A stretch of DNA of 64,000 nt from G942493375 sp942493375 (GCA_942493375.1 OW818698.1:7936001-8000000); one strand, 5' to 3'; numbered from the stretch's first letter, positions 16,497-26,000 are shown. Translations and numbers: made by a program. The notes: generated by a model from the letters alone, not told the origin.

Positions 16497-17750
16497 TCAG
16501 GAAATCATATGCCGGATGCGGTCATCTACTTCTATCTGATCTTTTGCAAAACACTCAAGAGCAGCCATTGTCATCAGAGTGTCCAGAGAGATACCGGGCC
16601 AGTCATGGACCTGGGGTATTTTGCCCTGCTCGCGTATCCTGTTGCGCTCTTCAGCTGTCCAATCATGAAATACGTTTACACCATGTTTTCTTGCAATCCG
16701 GTCAAGATCACTCCCAACATTGATGGAGTCTACGTTCTTAACAACTTCATCGACAAATGAGATATATTCCTTATCAATCTCCCATAACACGTTGAAGGCA
16801 CTGGGATGAATGACTCCACTGGCCTGTAACTCAACCGGAAGATCTCGCCAATTACGATATTGAATATCATCCTGCGATACATCTAGAGCGAGGTACTCAG
16901 CGGCACTCTTCGGTGGGATTGTGTAAACATCTACCCCTGCAAGTGTAGGGATCTGACTTCCACTCCGGATGCTGGCAGCAATCTGATTAGTTCTTGCAGC
17001 TCCCGAAGACCTGAGGTTCTTCATCATTTCATCAGAGGCAAGGGTTGCCTTTTCCCCAACATTTACAGGACTTCCAAGGGAGTTCTCTTCTACCAGTGAG
17101 TTCAACCGTCCCAGGAACACATTTACAAAGCTCGGATTTGCAAGTCTGGCAGCAAGATAATTCTGACGGGCAGAGAATCCGATAGTCAGGTTAACCGGTA
17201 TATTCTCTTTGGACAATATTTTAACAGCCAGCAAGCCTTCCTGTGTCAGAGGAACCTTGACATAAAACCACTCAGGATTAATAGCATAATAGCGTCGGGC
17301 CAATGCTAATGTGCCCTCTATATCGAAGGCCACATCCGGATGGAGCTCAACACTAACATGGGTATGGAATTTCTGCACAAGACCCAACGCCAGCTTTGCA
17401 TTCACAAGGAATCCAATCTCGTAAACCATTTCCTGAACCGAGATATCAGGCTTGACTTTACGTATTTCCTTTACACCTTCAGCAATCAGATCATCCATAA
17501 CACCTTTTTGGACCATCTGATTCACTAAGGCGTTATTGGTTGTTAATGCCGTAGCCTCTGCTGCCCAGACCTTTTCAGCCGCTGATGCATCCCCTGTGTC
17601 CAACCATACCATACTGCCAGCATGCCTCAGCCAGATGTATTTCTCCTGGCTCTCGAATTTCAAACCATTGGGCACTTGAAAATCTTTCAAGGCCATGTTG
17701 TGCATCAAAGTAGCAATTACACCACTCTCTTGTATAACCGATGTAGACAT
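16497..17750 (-). CDS. tal: Transaldolase family protein
   Basis: Transfers dihydroxyacetone units between sugar phosphates in the pentose-phosphate pathway. The region HVSVELHPDVAFDIEGTLALA followed by FYVKVPLTQEGLLAV carries the Schiff-base lysine context (VKVPLT), and NLTIGFSARQ matches the family's NxTxxFS motif. At 417 residues it is longer than typical transaldolases (about 215-390) with a C-terminal extension from about residue 330. The start is ATG 17750 behind AAGGAG at a seven-base distance; an upstream in-frame ATG at 17792 adds 14 unlikely residues. It is divergent from transketolase, with 269 bp between. Confidence 0.85.
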   Translation of the reverse strand: MSTSVIQESGVIATLMHNMALKDFQVPNGLKFESQEKYIWLRHAGSMVWLDTGDASAAEKVWAAEATALTTNNALVNQMVQKGVMDDLIAEGVKEIRKVKPDISVQEMVYEIGFLVNAKLALGLVQKFHTHVSVELHPDVAFDIEGTLALARRYYAINPEWFYVKVPLTQEGLLAVKILSKENIPVNLTIGFSARQNYLAARLANPSFVNVFLGRLNSLVEENSLGSPVNVGEKATLASDEMMKNLRSSGAARTNQIAASIRSGSQIPTLAGVDVYTIPPKSAAEYLALDVSQDDIQYRNWRDLPVELQASGVIHPSAFNVLWEIDKEYISFVDEVVKNVDSINVGSDLDRIARKHGVNVFHDWTAEERNRIREQGKIPQVHDWPGISLDTLMTMAALECFAKDQIEVDDRIRHMIS

Positions 17751-17962
17751 TCTCAAGCTCCTTATCTCAGCAACAAACATCAGGTAAATCATTTCTTCAC
17801 CCGTTGTCCGGAAGATAAATCTCCCTGCTGATTCTCACTGAAAGTAATACCCGTATGTAAACAATGTCAACCGAATCTGCGTCGGACAAATATGCAAACA
17901 TCACCTGGGAATCAGACATAATTTACAGATAACTCGAATATAAAGATAAGAGTGGTTGGAAG

Positions 17963-17990
17963 TTGGGTAAGAACATTACATTCATATAAT
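17963..17990 (+). promoter_or_regulatory. Putative sigma-70 promoter for tkt-zwf
   Basis: TTGGGT (17963-17968), 16 bases, TATAAT (17985-17990), 29 bases ahead of the transketolase ATG. The -10 box is perfect. It lies in the divergent tal/tkt intergenic region, in which I see no other clear element. Confidence 0.5.
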
Positions 17991-18019
17991 GTTATCAAGC
18001 TTGAGGGAGTATCAACTCA

Positions 18020-20095
18020 ATGTCTACCAGTCTACCAGATGATCTTGACAACCTCTGTATAAACACCATCCGCTTCCTGTCCGTCGATGCTGTCCAGAAG
18101 GCAAACAGCGGACATCCGGGAATGCCGATGGGTGCAGCGCCAATGGCTTATGTATTATGGACCAGGTTTCTTAAACACAATCCCTCTAACCCGAAGTGGT
18201 TTGACCGGGATAGATTTATTTTATCTGCCGGGCATGGTTCTATGCTTCTCTACAGTATGCTATATTTGACCGGATATGATTTGCCTCTAGAGCAGATAAA
18301 GCAATTCCGTCAAATGGGCAGCCTTGCACCCGGTCACCCGGAGTATGGACTTACACCTGGCGTGGAAGTGACAACTGGGCCTCTTGGTCAGGGGTTCGCA
18401 AATGGTGTAGGTATGGCAATCGCTGAAGCCCATCTGGCTTCGAAGTTCAACCAGCCCAAGCACAAAGTCATCGATCACTACACATATGCGATTGTCAGTG
18501 ATGGAGATCTGATGGAGGGAGTTGCATCGGAGGCTGCTTCACTTGCCGGTGAATTGAAGCTGGGCAAACTGATCTATTTATATGATGATAACCGGATAAC
18601 TCTGTCAGCCTCAACAAAACTCAACTTCACAGAAGACCGTGCGAAACGATTTGATGCCTACGGATGGCAGACTATCACGGTCGAGGATGGCAATGATATC
18701 GATTCAATCGAAACAGCCATTCGTGAAGCACAAAATGAGACCCAGCGACCGTCATTAATACTGGTTCGCACCCATATAGGATACGGGGCTCCACACAAGC
18801 AGGATACCTATGAAGCGCATGGATCACCTCTCGGTGTGGAGGAAGTCAAGTTAGCCAAACAAAACCTGGGATGGCCGATTGATCCTCCATTTTACGTCCC
18901 GGATGAAGTGTATAAGCATTTCAGAATGGCACTTGAAAAAGGGCAGGTATCTGAATCCGAATGGAACTCGGAATTAATATCCTACGCTATGGAATCCCCC
19001 GATAAAGCTAATGAACTTCAGCAAATGATCAATGGAAAACTACCAAATGGTTGGGATACGGACATACCAGTTTTTCCTGCTGATACCAAAGGAGTCTCTA
19101 CCAGGGTAGCATCAGGCAAAATAATGAATGCAATCGCTCCAAAACTCCCCCAATTGTTCGGAGGCTCTGCAGACTTAAATCCCTCAACAATGACTGCACT
19201 AACAGGCATGGGAGATTTTCAACCATCAGACAATTCGCAGGATGGTGTTCAGGGAGCAGTCGGAGGTGTGTGGAGTTATGCCGGACGCAATATAGCATAC
19301 GGTGTCCGTGAACACGGAATGGGCAGCATTACAAATGGAATTTCTGCTCACGGAGGCATGCTGCCGTTCTGTTCTACATTTATGATTTTCGCAGACTATA
19401 TGCGACCACCGATGCGGTTAGCTGCAATAATGGAATTACATACGATTTATGTTCTAACTCACGATAGCATTGGAGTCGGTGAAGACGGACCCACCCATCA
19501 ACCGATCGAACAGCTTGCTAACTTCCGTTCAATTCCAGGAATGATCGTTATCCGCCCGTGTGATGCAAATGAAACCGCTGATGCATGGCGTGTTGCAGTT
19601 GAAACACCAAACAGACCGATTGTCCTGATTCTCTCTCGCCAGAATTTGCCGGTAATTGAACGCAACACATATGCATCTGATGATGGACTTCGCCGGGGGG
19701 CTTATGTCCTATTGGATCCTCCTGAAGGCGATCCTGAATTAATCCTTATCTCCACGGGTTCTGAAGTCAGTTTAATCTTGTCGGCACAACAAACACTGCT
19801 GGAGAAAGGTATCAAGACTCGCACGGTCTCAATGCCGAGTTGGGAGCTTTTTGATGCTCAACCACAGGAATATCGTGAATCTGTTTTTCCACCGAAGATA
19901 CGGAGCAGACTTGCTGTTGAAGCAGGTTCCTCGCAGGGGTGGAGCCGCTATGTAGGTACAGATGGAGATGTCATCGGATTGGATCATTTCGGTGCTTCAG
20001 CGCCTGGTAATGCTTTGATGGCTGAATTCGGTTTTAGTATGGAAAATGTTAACAAATGCGCAGAGGAACTCTTGACTAAAAATCGTCATGGATGA
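18020..20095 (+). CDS. tkt: Transketolase
   Basis: Thiamine-diphosphate enzyme moving two-carbon units between sugar phosphates, cytosolic. The 691 residues carry NSGHPGMPMGAAP at the N-terminus, the ThDP motif SDGDLMEGVASEAASLAG to DDNRITL (GDG...N), the second-domain glutamate region YGVREHGMGSI, HDSIGVGEDGPTHQPIEQ, and the C-terminal domain starting ELILISTGSEV. GAGGGAG precedes the ATG. zwf follows 54 bp downstream with its own AAGGAG, so the two form an operon covering oxidative and non-oxidative branches of the pathway. Confidence 0.97.
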   Translation: MSTSLPDDLDNLCINTIRFLSVDAVQKANSGHPGMPMGAAPMAYVLWTRFLKHNPSNPKWFDRDRFILSAGHGSMLLYSMLYLTGYDLPLEQIKQFRQMGSLAPGHPEYGLTPGVEVTTGPLGQGFANGVGMAIAEAHLASKFNQPKHKVIDHYTYAIVSDGDLMEGVASEAASLAGELKLGKLIYLYDDNRITLSASTKLNFTEDRAKRFDAYGWQTITVEDGNDIDSIETAIREAQNETQRPSLILVRTHIGYGAPHKQDTYEAHGSPLGVEEVKLAKQNLGWPIDPPFYVPDEVYKHFRMALEKGQVSESEWNSELISYAMESPDKANELQQMINGKLPNGWDTDIPVFPADTKGVSTRVASGKIMNAIAPKLPQLFGGSADLNPSTMTALTGMGDFQPSDNSQDGVQGAVGGVWSYAGRNIAYGVREHGMGSITNGISAHGGMLPFCSTFMIFADYMRPPMRLAAIMELHTIYVLTHDSIGVGEDGPTHQPIEQLANFRSIPGMIVIRPCDANETADAWRVAVETPNRPIVLILSRQNLPVIERNTYASDDGLRRGAYVLLDPPEGDPELILISTGSEVSLILSAQQTLLEKGIKTRTVSMPSWELFDAQPQEYRESVFPPKIRSRLAVEAGSSQGWSRYVGTDGDVIGLDHFGASAPGNALMAEFGFSMENVNKCAEELLTKNRHG

Positions 20096-20149
20096 CTCAA
20101 TTACTACCGTACTCATGCTGAATGATCAATACAACTAAGGAGACATCAA

Positions 20150-21691
20150 ATGCCTGAGCGTACAATTTGTCCCGATCCTTCGGTAGTGGTTATATTTGGA
20201 GGTGGAGGGGATCTTACCTGGCGTAAACTCATACCGGCAATATACAACTTGCACCTCGGTAAATGGCTGCCTGACCAATTTGCCGTTATCAGTATAGACC
20301 GCAAGGAAATGACAACAGTAGAGTTTAACGACCGGTTGCTGGATGGAATAAACCGGTTTTCACGGCGTGGTAAAGCCAATCCGGAAGAATGGGAGGCTTT
20401 CACTTCACATCTAATGGATTATGTGGCAGCGGACTTCGATGATGCTTCGGTTTATGATGCACTATCCATGCAACTCGACGCTCTGGATAAAGAATGGGGA
20501 TGCAAAGCCAATCACATTTTCTACCTGGCAATACCACCGACCATGATTGGCACAATAGTCCAGCAACTCGGAAGGGCACAACTCGCGAATGATCAGGCAA
20601 GATACAGGCTGGTGGCTGAAAAGCCATTTGGACGAGATTTGACTACAGCACGTGCGCTGAACCAGGAACTTACCTCCGTCTTTCAGGAATCTCAGATATT
20701 CAGGATAGACCACTATCTCGGAAAAGAAACTGTGCAGAATGTCCTCGCATTTCGATTTGCCAACGCGCTATTCGAGCCGATATGGAACAGGCGATATGTG
20801 GATAACGTGCAGATTACAGTAGCAGAATCATTGGGTATTGGGCACAGAGGCGGTTATTATGATCGTGCCGGTGCACTCCGCGATATGTTACAGAGCCATC
20901 TACTCCAGGTAATGACATTTATAGCTATGGAACCTCCGGTAACATTCGATGCAGACGAAATCAGGAATAGAAAAGTCGATGTTCTCAGAGCGATACGTCC
21001 TATTCCTCTCGATCAGGTAAATCAATACGCTGTACGCGGACAATATGGACCTGGAGAAATATACGGGCAGAAGGTTGATGGTTATCGCGACGAACCAGAT
21101 GTAGCTCCGGATTCCCAGGCAGAGACCTATGCTGCCGTCAAATTGTTTGTAGACAACTGGCGATGGCAGGGAGTTCCGTTCTACCTACGCACAGGTAAAT
21201 GCCTTCCGGAGACTGTATCTGAGATAACAATACAATTCAAAGAAGCCCCCCATCTTCCTTTCCCAGCGTCAGCTTTTCAGGAGCAGTGGCAGCCAAACTC
21301 TCTTGTTATGAGAATACAACCGGATGAGAGGATTATGCTTCGCCTACTGGCTAAACGTCCTGGAATCCAGATGACGCTGGTTCCTGTCGATATGAGTTTT
21401 TCGTATAGGCGAACATTTGAAATATGTCCACCTGAAGCATATGAAACCTTGTTGCTGGATGTTATGCTTGGAGATGCGACGCTCTCAATGCGGGCTGACC
21501 AGGTAGAAAATGCTTGGTCGATTGTCATGCCCATTCTAAAAGCCTGGGAATCAGAAAAAATGGACTTTCCGAATTACACCGCCGGTTCATGGGGTCCGGA
21601 AACTGCAGATGAGTTAATTACAAATGATGGCCGTAAATGGTTGCCACCAGCAAGCGTAGGAGAAGAAGCTCCCACCTGCATTGAGGCATAA
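20150..21691 (+). CDS. zwf: Glucose-6-phosphate 1-dehydrogenase
   Basis: Oxidises glucose 6-phosphate to 6-phosphogluconolactone with NADP+ (or NAD+). The 513 residues begin with a Rossmann segment VVIFGGGGDLTWRKLIPAIYNL, unusual in having GGGGDL where GASGDL is common. The signature RIDHYLGKETVQN with the catalytic His and Lys is complete, as are EKPFGRDL and YLRTGKCLP. AAGGAG lies seven bases before the ATG. gnd and pgl are not in the window. Confidence 0.97.
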   Translation: MPERTICPDPSVVVIFGGGGDLTWRKLIPAIYNLHLGKWLPDQFAVISIDRKEMTTVEFNDRLLDGINRFSRRGKANPEEWEAFTSHLMDYVAADFDDASVYDALSMQLDALDKEWGCKANHIFYLAIPPTMIGTIVQQLGRAQLANDQARYRLVAEKPFGRDLTTARALNQELTSVFQESQIFRIDHYLGKETVQNVLAFRFANALFEPIWNRRYVDNVQITVAESLGIGHRGGYYDRAGALRDMLQSHLLQVMTFIAMEPPVTFDADEIRNRKVDVLRAIRPIPLDQVNQYAVRGQYGPGEIYGQKVDGYRDEPDVAPDSQAETYAAVKLFVDNWRWQGVPFYLRTGKCLPETVSEITIQFKEAPHLPFPASAFQEQWQPNSLVMRIQPDERIMLRLLAKRPGIQMTLVPVDMSFSYRRTFEICPPEAYETLLLDVMLGDATLSMRADQVENAWSIVMPILKAWESEKMDFPNYTAGSWGPETADELITNDGRKWLPPASVGEEAPTCIEA

Positions 21692-21695
21692 CCAA

Positions 21696-21723
21696 TTGTC
21701 ATCCTGAACGGAGTGAAGAATCT
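21696..21723 (+). repeat. Dispersed palindrome family 1, half copy b
   Basis: TTGTCATCCTGAACGGAGTG followed by AAGAATCT: one arm of the family 1 hairpin, directly after zwf. A full copy lies at 21808 and a family 2 copy lies between them. Confidence 0.6.
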
Positions 21724-21741
21724 ACACACTGTAATGGGGGT

Positions 21742-21782
21742 GAATTGTGGTGCGGGCTTCTAGCCTGCCGTCCCAGGTTTAC
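21742..21782 (+). repeat. Dispersed repeat family 2, copy 1
   Basis: GAATTGTGGTGCGGGCTTC then TAGCCTGCCGTCCCAGGTTT. It matches copies at 49809 and 62260 and contains a short palindrome centred on CTAG. Confidence 0.75.
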
Positions 21783-21807
21783 AAATAAAAGCGAGGATTC
21801 TGCACCT

Positions 21808-21886
21808 TGTCATTCTGAGGAACGAAGAATCTGTTTTTTTGATCCACAAAATAGGAAAAGCAGATTCTTCGTTCCTCAGAATGACA
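21808..21886. repeat. Dispersed palindrome family 1, copy c
   Basis: 26-bp perfect stem (TGTCATTCTGAGGAACGAAG and its complement) with a loop of about 27 bases. It lies between the convergent ends of zwf and the aminotransferase gene and may act as a bidirectional terminator. Confidence 0.88.
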
Positions 21887-21917
21887 TTTGTACTACTAAA
21901 CGAACACTTTACCTTTT

Positions 21918-23180
21918 CTAAATACCTGACAGCATCTCAGCGGTCTCGGCTATTGCTTCACCGATTATACTGACAGCACGGTCAAGTTCTGCTTCTTCGA
22001 TAATCAGCGGTGGCTCTATCCTGATAACTTTCGGGTTGTTTAAGCTGTAAGCTACCAGTAGGTCCCTGTGTCCGCAAGCAGCAATCACCAAAGCCCCTAT
22101 GTCTTCCTCTGCAAACTCAACTCCAGCTAATAAACCAATGCCCCGGACTTCTTTTATCATATCAGGATATTTGGTCTGCAAATCCTTGAGTTCTGAAAGC
22201 AGCTTAGCTCCCAGCCTTGCTGATCTCTCTACCAGGTTCTGCTCACGTGTAGCATTGATAGCTGCTATAACTGCGACGCAGGCGAGTGGATTGCCTCCAA
22301 AGGTAGTAGAGTGAAGATAAGGATTCTTGCCGAACATCGAATGCCATATCTCAGGACCAGCAGAGAATGCTCCGACCGGCATTACTCCTCCGCCAAGCGC
22401 CTTTGCCATTGTAATAATATCCGGAACGATATCGTAATGTTCGCAGGCAAACATTCGTCCAGTTCGTCCAAATCCGGTCCTCACTTCATCAGCTATCAGC
22501 ATTGCGCCTTTGGCATTGCATATTTCCCGAACTGCCTGGAAATATCCGTCAGGGGCTAAGATCACTCCACCCTCGCCCTGAACGATCTCCAGAATAACAG
22601 CTGCTGTCTGATCTGTAACAGCCTCAGCCATAGCATCTACATCGCCAAAAGGAACATGGCTTGTTCCGGGAAGTAAAGGATAGAATCCCTGCTTGTAAAT
22701 ATCGCGTCCTGAAACAGATAGACTGCCGAAACTTTTGCCGTGGAAACCATTTACTGCGCCTACAAATCCTGGTCTGCCGGTATGGATACGTGCAGCCTTT
22801 AATGCTCCTTCAACAGCTTCAGTCCCTGAATTGCAAAGGAACGAATACTGCAAGTTACCCGGTAAAACCTCAGCCAGCAATTCACATGCATCAGCCAGCT
22901 CGGAACACATGAAGAAATGGCTCTTTAGTGCTTCTTTGCTCAACTGCTGACTGACAGCTTCTACTACTGCCGGATTCAAGTGTCCAAGACTGAATGCACC
23001 GTATCCACCAACACAGTCTAGAAACTTTCTGCCGGATATATCATATATATAACAACCAGAGGCTTTGTCCTCCGGGACATCAAATCCACTAAAACTCAAA
23101 ATCCCAGCTATTCCAGGACTGACGTATTTACGATACTTCTCAACAACTTCAGCACTGATTCGTTCTATTTCCGATGACAT
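21918..23180 (-). CDS. Class III (ornithine/putrescine-type) aminotransferase
   Basis: PLP-dependent aminotransferase of 420 residues. The sequence FLDCVGGYGAFSLGHLNPAVVEA and GFIGFD-like N-terminal FSGFDVPEDKASG are closest in memory to putrescine:2-oxoglutarate aminotransferases, with acetylornithine aminotransferase as the alternative. CNSGTEAVEGALKAAR and GFHGKSFGSLSVSG bind PLP phosphate, LIADEVRTGFGRTG holds the pyridine-binding Asp, and the Schiff-base lysine is in ITMAKALGGG. AAGGAGG precedes ATG 23180. No arginine-synthesis genes are adjacent, favouring a catabolic or polyamine role. Confidence 0.88.
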   Translation of the reverse strand: MSSEIERISAEVVEKYRKYVSPGIAGILSFSGFDVPEDKASGCYIYDISGRKFLDCVGGYGAFSLGHLNPAVVEAVSQQLSKEALKSHFFMCSELADACELLAEVLPGNLQYSFLCNSGTEAVEGALKAARIHTGRPGFVGAVNGFHGKSFGSLSVSGRDIYKQGFYPLLPGTSHVPFGDVDAMAEAVTDQTAAVILEIVQGEGGVILAPDGYFQAVREICNAKGAMLIADEVRTGFGRTGRMFACEHYDIVPDIITMAKALGGGVMPVGAFSAGPEIWHSMFGKNPYLHSTTFGGNPLACVAVIAAINATREQNLVERSARLGAKLLSELKDLQTKYPDMIKEVRGIGLLAGVEFAEEDIGALVIAACGHRDLLVAYSLNNPKVIRIEPPLIIEEAELDRAVSIIGEAIAETAEMLSGI

Positions 23181-23200
23181 AACATCCTCCTTGCGTCCAG

Positions 23201-23233
23201 GCCCGTATTATTCAGAATAATTCGAGCGAGCTA
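23201..23233. repeat. Dispersed repeat family 3, short copy
   Basis: GCCCGTATTATTCA followed by GAATAATTCGAGCGAGCTA. These are the two ends of the element at 51096-51175 with the centre missing. It lies just upstream of the aminotransferase gene. Confidence 0.5.
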
Positions 23234-23300
23234 AAATGCTTCTATGTTCGGAGACTATTATACCACCATCTGCAGACCAGTTGCTTTAAACGTAAGACAG

Positions 23301-23421
23301 GTAACTACTCAGTAATATGGGAACATTGTCATCCTGAGGAACGAAGGATCTGCTTTTTGCGGATGGAAAGCAGATCCTTCGTTCCTCAGGATGACAAATT
23401 CCCGCAACTCTGAACTATAAC
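23301..23421. repeat. Dispersed palindrome family 1, copy d with flanks
   Basis: Core hairpin 23326-23397 with a stem of more than 30 bp. The flanks (GTAACTACTCAGTAATATGG on the left and GCAACTCTGAACTATAAC on the right) recur at copies f and g, so the repeat unit is about 120 bp and bounded by a GTAAC-like inverted repeat, as in a MITE. Confidence 0.88.
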
Positions 23422-23433
23422 GCTTTAAACGTA

Positions 23434-23462
23434 AGAAAGCCCGACATAGGGGTATGCCGGGC
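23434..23462 (-). terminator. Terminator of the pilin gene
   Basis: Minus-strand stem GCCCGGCATA (23453-23462), loop CCCC, stem TATGTCGGGC (23439-23448), then CTTTCTTA. It lies about 40 bases after the pilin stop codon. With copy d and the family 3 short copy it explains the 323-bp gap to the aminotransferase gene. Confidence 0.7.
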
Positions 23463-23503
23463 CAAAACCACTCGATCAATATATTATTGTATCTACAGCT
23501 TAG

Positions 23504-23851
23504 TTACGGAAGAACGTGACCAGCAATGCCACAGGTAATGGGAGCGCCAACGGTGGCTAATGTGTAGGTTCCACCAGATGGACATGTAGGAGTTGATCTC
23601 AGATATGGATCGGCTCCACCTGTAAGGTCAGCTACGCTGACTGCTCCAGCACTTGTAAGCTTCATATCCATTGCATACTGCTGAACAGCTGCGTCAACCT
23701 GCTTGAGGTTAGCAATGCAGGAATTGGTCCGGGATGTCTCCCTGGCTTTCATAAAGTTCGGGATGGCGATTGCGAGCAGGATGCCGATGATCAAAACCAC
23801 GATCATGATTTCTACAAGGGTGAAACCGCTCTTTCTACTATTCTTTCTCAT
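23504..23851 (-). CDS. Prepilin-type (type IV pilin / pseudopilin-like) protein
   Basis: A 115-residue secreted filament subunit. The leader MRKNSRKSG is cut before F in GFTLVEIMIVVLIIGILL, where the Glu at mature position 5 is present, followed by AIAIPNFMKARETSRTNSC. The C-terminal part has a Cys pair (STPTCPSGGTYTL and PITCGIAGHVLP) that could form a D-region disulfide. It resembles short pilins abundant in Armatimonadota, Planctomycetes and Lentisphaerae. GGAGGT lies 12 bases before the ATG. No pilus assembly gene is adjacent, so the assembly machinery must be elsewhere. Confidence 0.88.
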   Translation of the reverse strand: MRKNSRKSGFTLVEIMIVVLIIGILLAIAIPNFMKARETSRTNSCIANLKQVDAAVQQYAMDMKLTSAGAVSVADLTGGADPYLRSTPTCPSGGTYTLATVGAPITCGIAGHVLP

Positions 23852-24189
23852 TATCTTTTATCTACCTCCAGCGACCGATTTGTGGTTAGAGTGTTCGAGT
23901 AGCAAATTGAAGCTTGAGTCAACTCCCCTGACAGATATCGTTCTCACTAGTCCAATTGACATTTAGTCAACTATCAATGTGGGTGATCGATACAGCCCGT
24001 TGATCGTCGCGTCCAATTCACCTTCAATACGTTTCTTCCACACTGTCATTCCTGGTGTACATAGTTTTAACAGCATTATCAGTGCAGAGAGAGAAAACCG
24101 GTAATAGTACGGGGAAAAGTGGATGGTAATACCTGAACCTAAGGCTTCTTACAGGATAATAAAACAGCAAGACTTCAGTCATTCGTCGG

Positions 24190-24255
24190 TTTTGTCATTC
24201 TGAACGCAGTGAAGAATCTGCTTTGAGATTCTTCACTGCGTTCAGAATGACAAAA
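24190..24255. repeat. Dispersed palindrome family 1, copy e
   Basis: A perfect 30-bp stem with a 6-base loop (TTTTGTCATTCTGAACGCAG and its complement), in the 594-bp divergent region between the pilin and helicase genes. This variant has GAACGCAGTGAAGAATCT in place of GAGGAACGAAGGATCT. The rest of that region shows no gene, only the promoter at 24314. Confidence 0.9.
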
Positions 24256-24313
24256 CTCCCACTATATTGAATTGTTACACAAAATAGCCGAAATCACGAA
24301 GAAAGTCGAATCG

Positions 24314-24322
24314 TGCTATAAT
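24314..24322 (+). promoter_or_regulatory. Putative extended -10 promoter for the helicase gene
   Basis: TGCTATAAT, an extended -10 element with no good -35 hexamer at the expected place, 123 bases before the helicase start codon. It leaves a long 5' leader. Confidence 0.4.
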
Positions 24323-24445
24323 AGATGAAATTGTTGCATCGCTTTGGTACTGACCTGGTTGTTCGTAGAATCGTATATTCTGTTCGGCTAGCTCATCCGA
24401 TTCGAGCTTCGAGTATACACGCCTTAACCAGGCCAGGAGAAAAAT

Positions 24446-25996
24446 TTGAGTTATCAGGATAAAACGTGCGTATGCACGGAGTGTTCCTCCGAGTTCCTTT
24501 ATACGGCTCGATTACAGGAAATTTTAAGAAAAAGAGATGCAGATGCACCGGTGGAATGTCCAAAATGCCACGGTGATCGTCTTGCTGCATCCAAAACAAA
24601 AGCTGCTGCGAAGAAAGAAGCAATCCTAACAGGACATAAGACAGATATTGATGTGTCCGACAAGGATATAGCTACCCCAGGATCATTTGGTGATTTCGGA
24701 TTCGACCCCAGACTTGAAAAAGCTATAATTGAATCCGGTTATGATACTCCCACTGAAGTTCAAGCCTCTGCTATTCCCGTCGCTTTAGCAGGACAGGATA
24801 TAATAGGTACAGCGCAGACAGGAACAGGAAAGACAGCAGCATTTGTACTGCCGATCCTGCAGAATATACTGGATCACCCGTCCAAGAAACCCTGTACCCG
24901 CACCATTGTTCTGACACCTACCCGTGAGCTTGCAGAGCAGGTCGGTTCAGCATTCAAGACACTGGCAAAGTATACCAAGATTCGGACGATGACGGTATAT
25001 GGCGGAGTCGGTATGAACCCTCAGGAAGACGCACTGCGCAGAGGATGTCAGATAATAGTAGCTTGCCCTGGCAGACTGCTTGACCATATAGACCGTGGGA
25101 ACACGGATTTTAGATTTGTAGACAGACTGGTCCTCGATGAAGCAGATAGAATGCTTGATATGGGCTTCCTGCCCTCAATCAAGCGTATCATCTCCTGCAT
25201 GCCAGCGCAGCGTCAGACAATGCTGTTCTCTGCCACGTTTGCACCTGAGTTGACTGACCTGGCAGCTAATGCTCTGATAGATCCCGCTAGAATTGATATT
25301 GGCTTACGAGCACCTGCACAGACTATTGCTCATGCTCTTTATCCTTGCCCGCAGCATCTGAAGACTTCTATGCTGTTGTCACTGCTTGAAAAGATCGAAT
25401 CAAACTCCGTGCTTATATTTACTCGCACAAAACATCGCGCAAACCGATTGTCCGAGCATATTGAGAAGGCCGGTTACAGTGTAACAGAGTTGCATTCTAA
25501 CAAGACTCAGAACCAGAGACAGCATGCACTGGATGGTTTCAGGTCCGGTAGGTGCCGCATACTGGTAGCAACCGACATTGCTGCCCGTGGACTCGATGTA
25601 GAGACGATATCGCATGTTATTAACTACGATATTCCGGATACAGCAGATACTTACATACACAGAATCGGTAGAACCGGCAGAGCGGAACGCGAAGGGGACG
25701 CCATCACATTCATCACCCGTGAAGACCGTGGGATTGTATGGGATATCGAGAATGCGTTGGGTGGTCCTATTGAGCGCAGGGAATTGGAAGGCTTCGATTA
25801 CAACGCCGCACCTCCGGCATTCAATGCAAAGCCGGGAACTAGCGCGCCAACTGGAACCAGACCTAACCCAACAAAACCGAAGGCTATTATTACTTCTCCT
25901 CCCAAACAGCGGTCTGAAACCCCTAACTGGGAACCCAGAAAACAGAAAAAGTCTTTTGTTAAGTCGCAAGTCATGAAGGCTAGACAAGAGAGATAG
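24446..25996 (+). CDS. DEAD-box RNA helicase with N-terminal zinc ribbon
   Basis: ATP-dependent RNA helicase of 516 residues. Residues 1-50 form a zinc ribbon with two Cys pairs (CVCTEC and CPKC). The helicase core follows: the Q-motif region FGFDPRLEKAII...PTEVQASAIP, Walker A AQTGTGKT, PTRELAEQV, VLDEADRMLD (DEAD), SAT, then domain 2 with LVATDIAARGLDVE and HRIGRTGRAEREG. The C-terminal 70 residues are basic and Pro-rich, a likely RNA-binding tail. The start is TTG 24446 behind AGGAG. A strong terminator follows. The zinc ribbon resembles the stand-alone domain that starts DKTLVCxxC in many bacteria. Confidence 0.93.
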   Translation: MSYQDKTCVCTECSSEFLYTARLQEILRKRDADAPVECPKCHGDRLAASKTKAAAKKEAILTGHKTDIDVSDKDIATPGSFGDFGFDPRLEKAIIESGYDTPTEVQASAIPVALAGQDIIGTAQTGTGKTAAFVLPILQNILDHPSKKPCTRTIVLTPTRELAEQVGSAFKTLAKYTKIRTMTVYGGVGMNPQEDALRRGCQIIVACPGRLLDHIDRGNTDFRFVDRLVLDEADRMLDMGFLPSIKRIISCMPAQRQTMLFSATFAPELTDLAANALIDPARIDIGLRAPAQTIAHALYPCPQHLKTSMLLSLLEKIESNSVLIFTRTKHRANRLSEHIEKAGYSVTELHSNKTQNQRQHALDGFRSGRCRILVATDIAARGLDVETISHVINYDIPDTADTYIHRIGRTGRAEREGDAITFITREDRGIVWDIENALGGPIERRELEGFDYNAAPPAFNAKPGTSAPTGTRPNPTKPKAIITSPPKQRSETPNWEPRKQKKSFVKSQVMKARQER

Positions 25997-26000
25997 AAAT

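Noticed and set aside
25400..25987. 195-residue antisense frame inside the helicase gene
   Set aside because: It has no ribosome binding site or recognisable domain and lies wholly within a well-supported gene.
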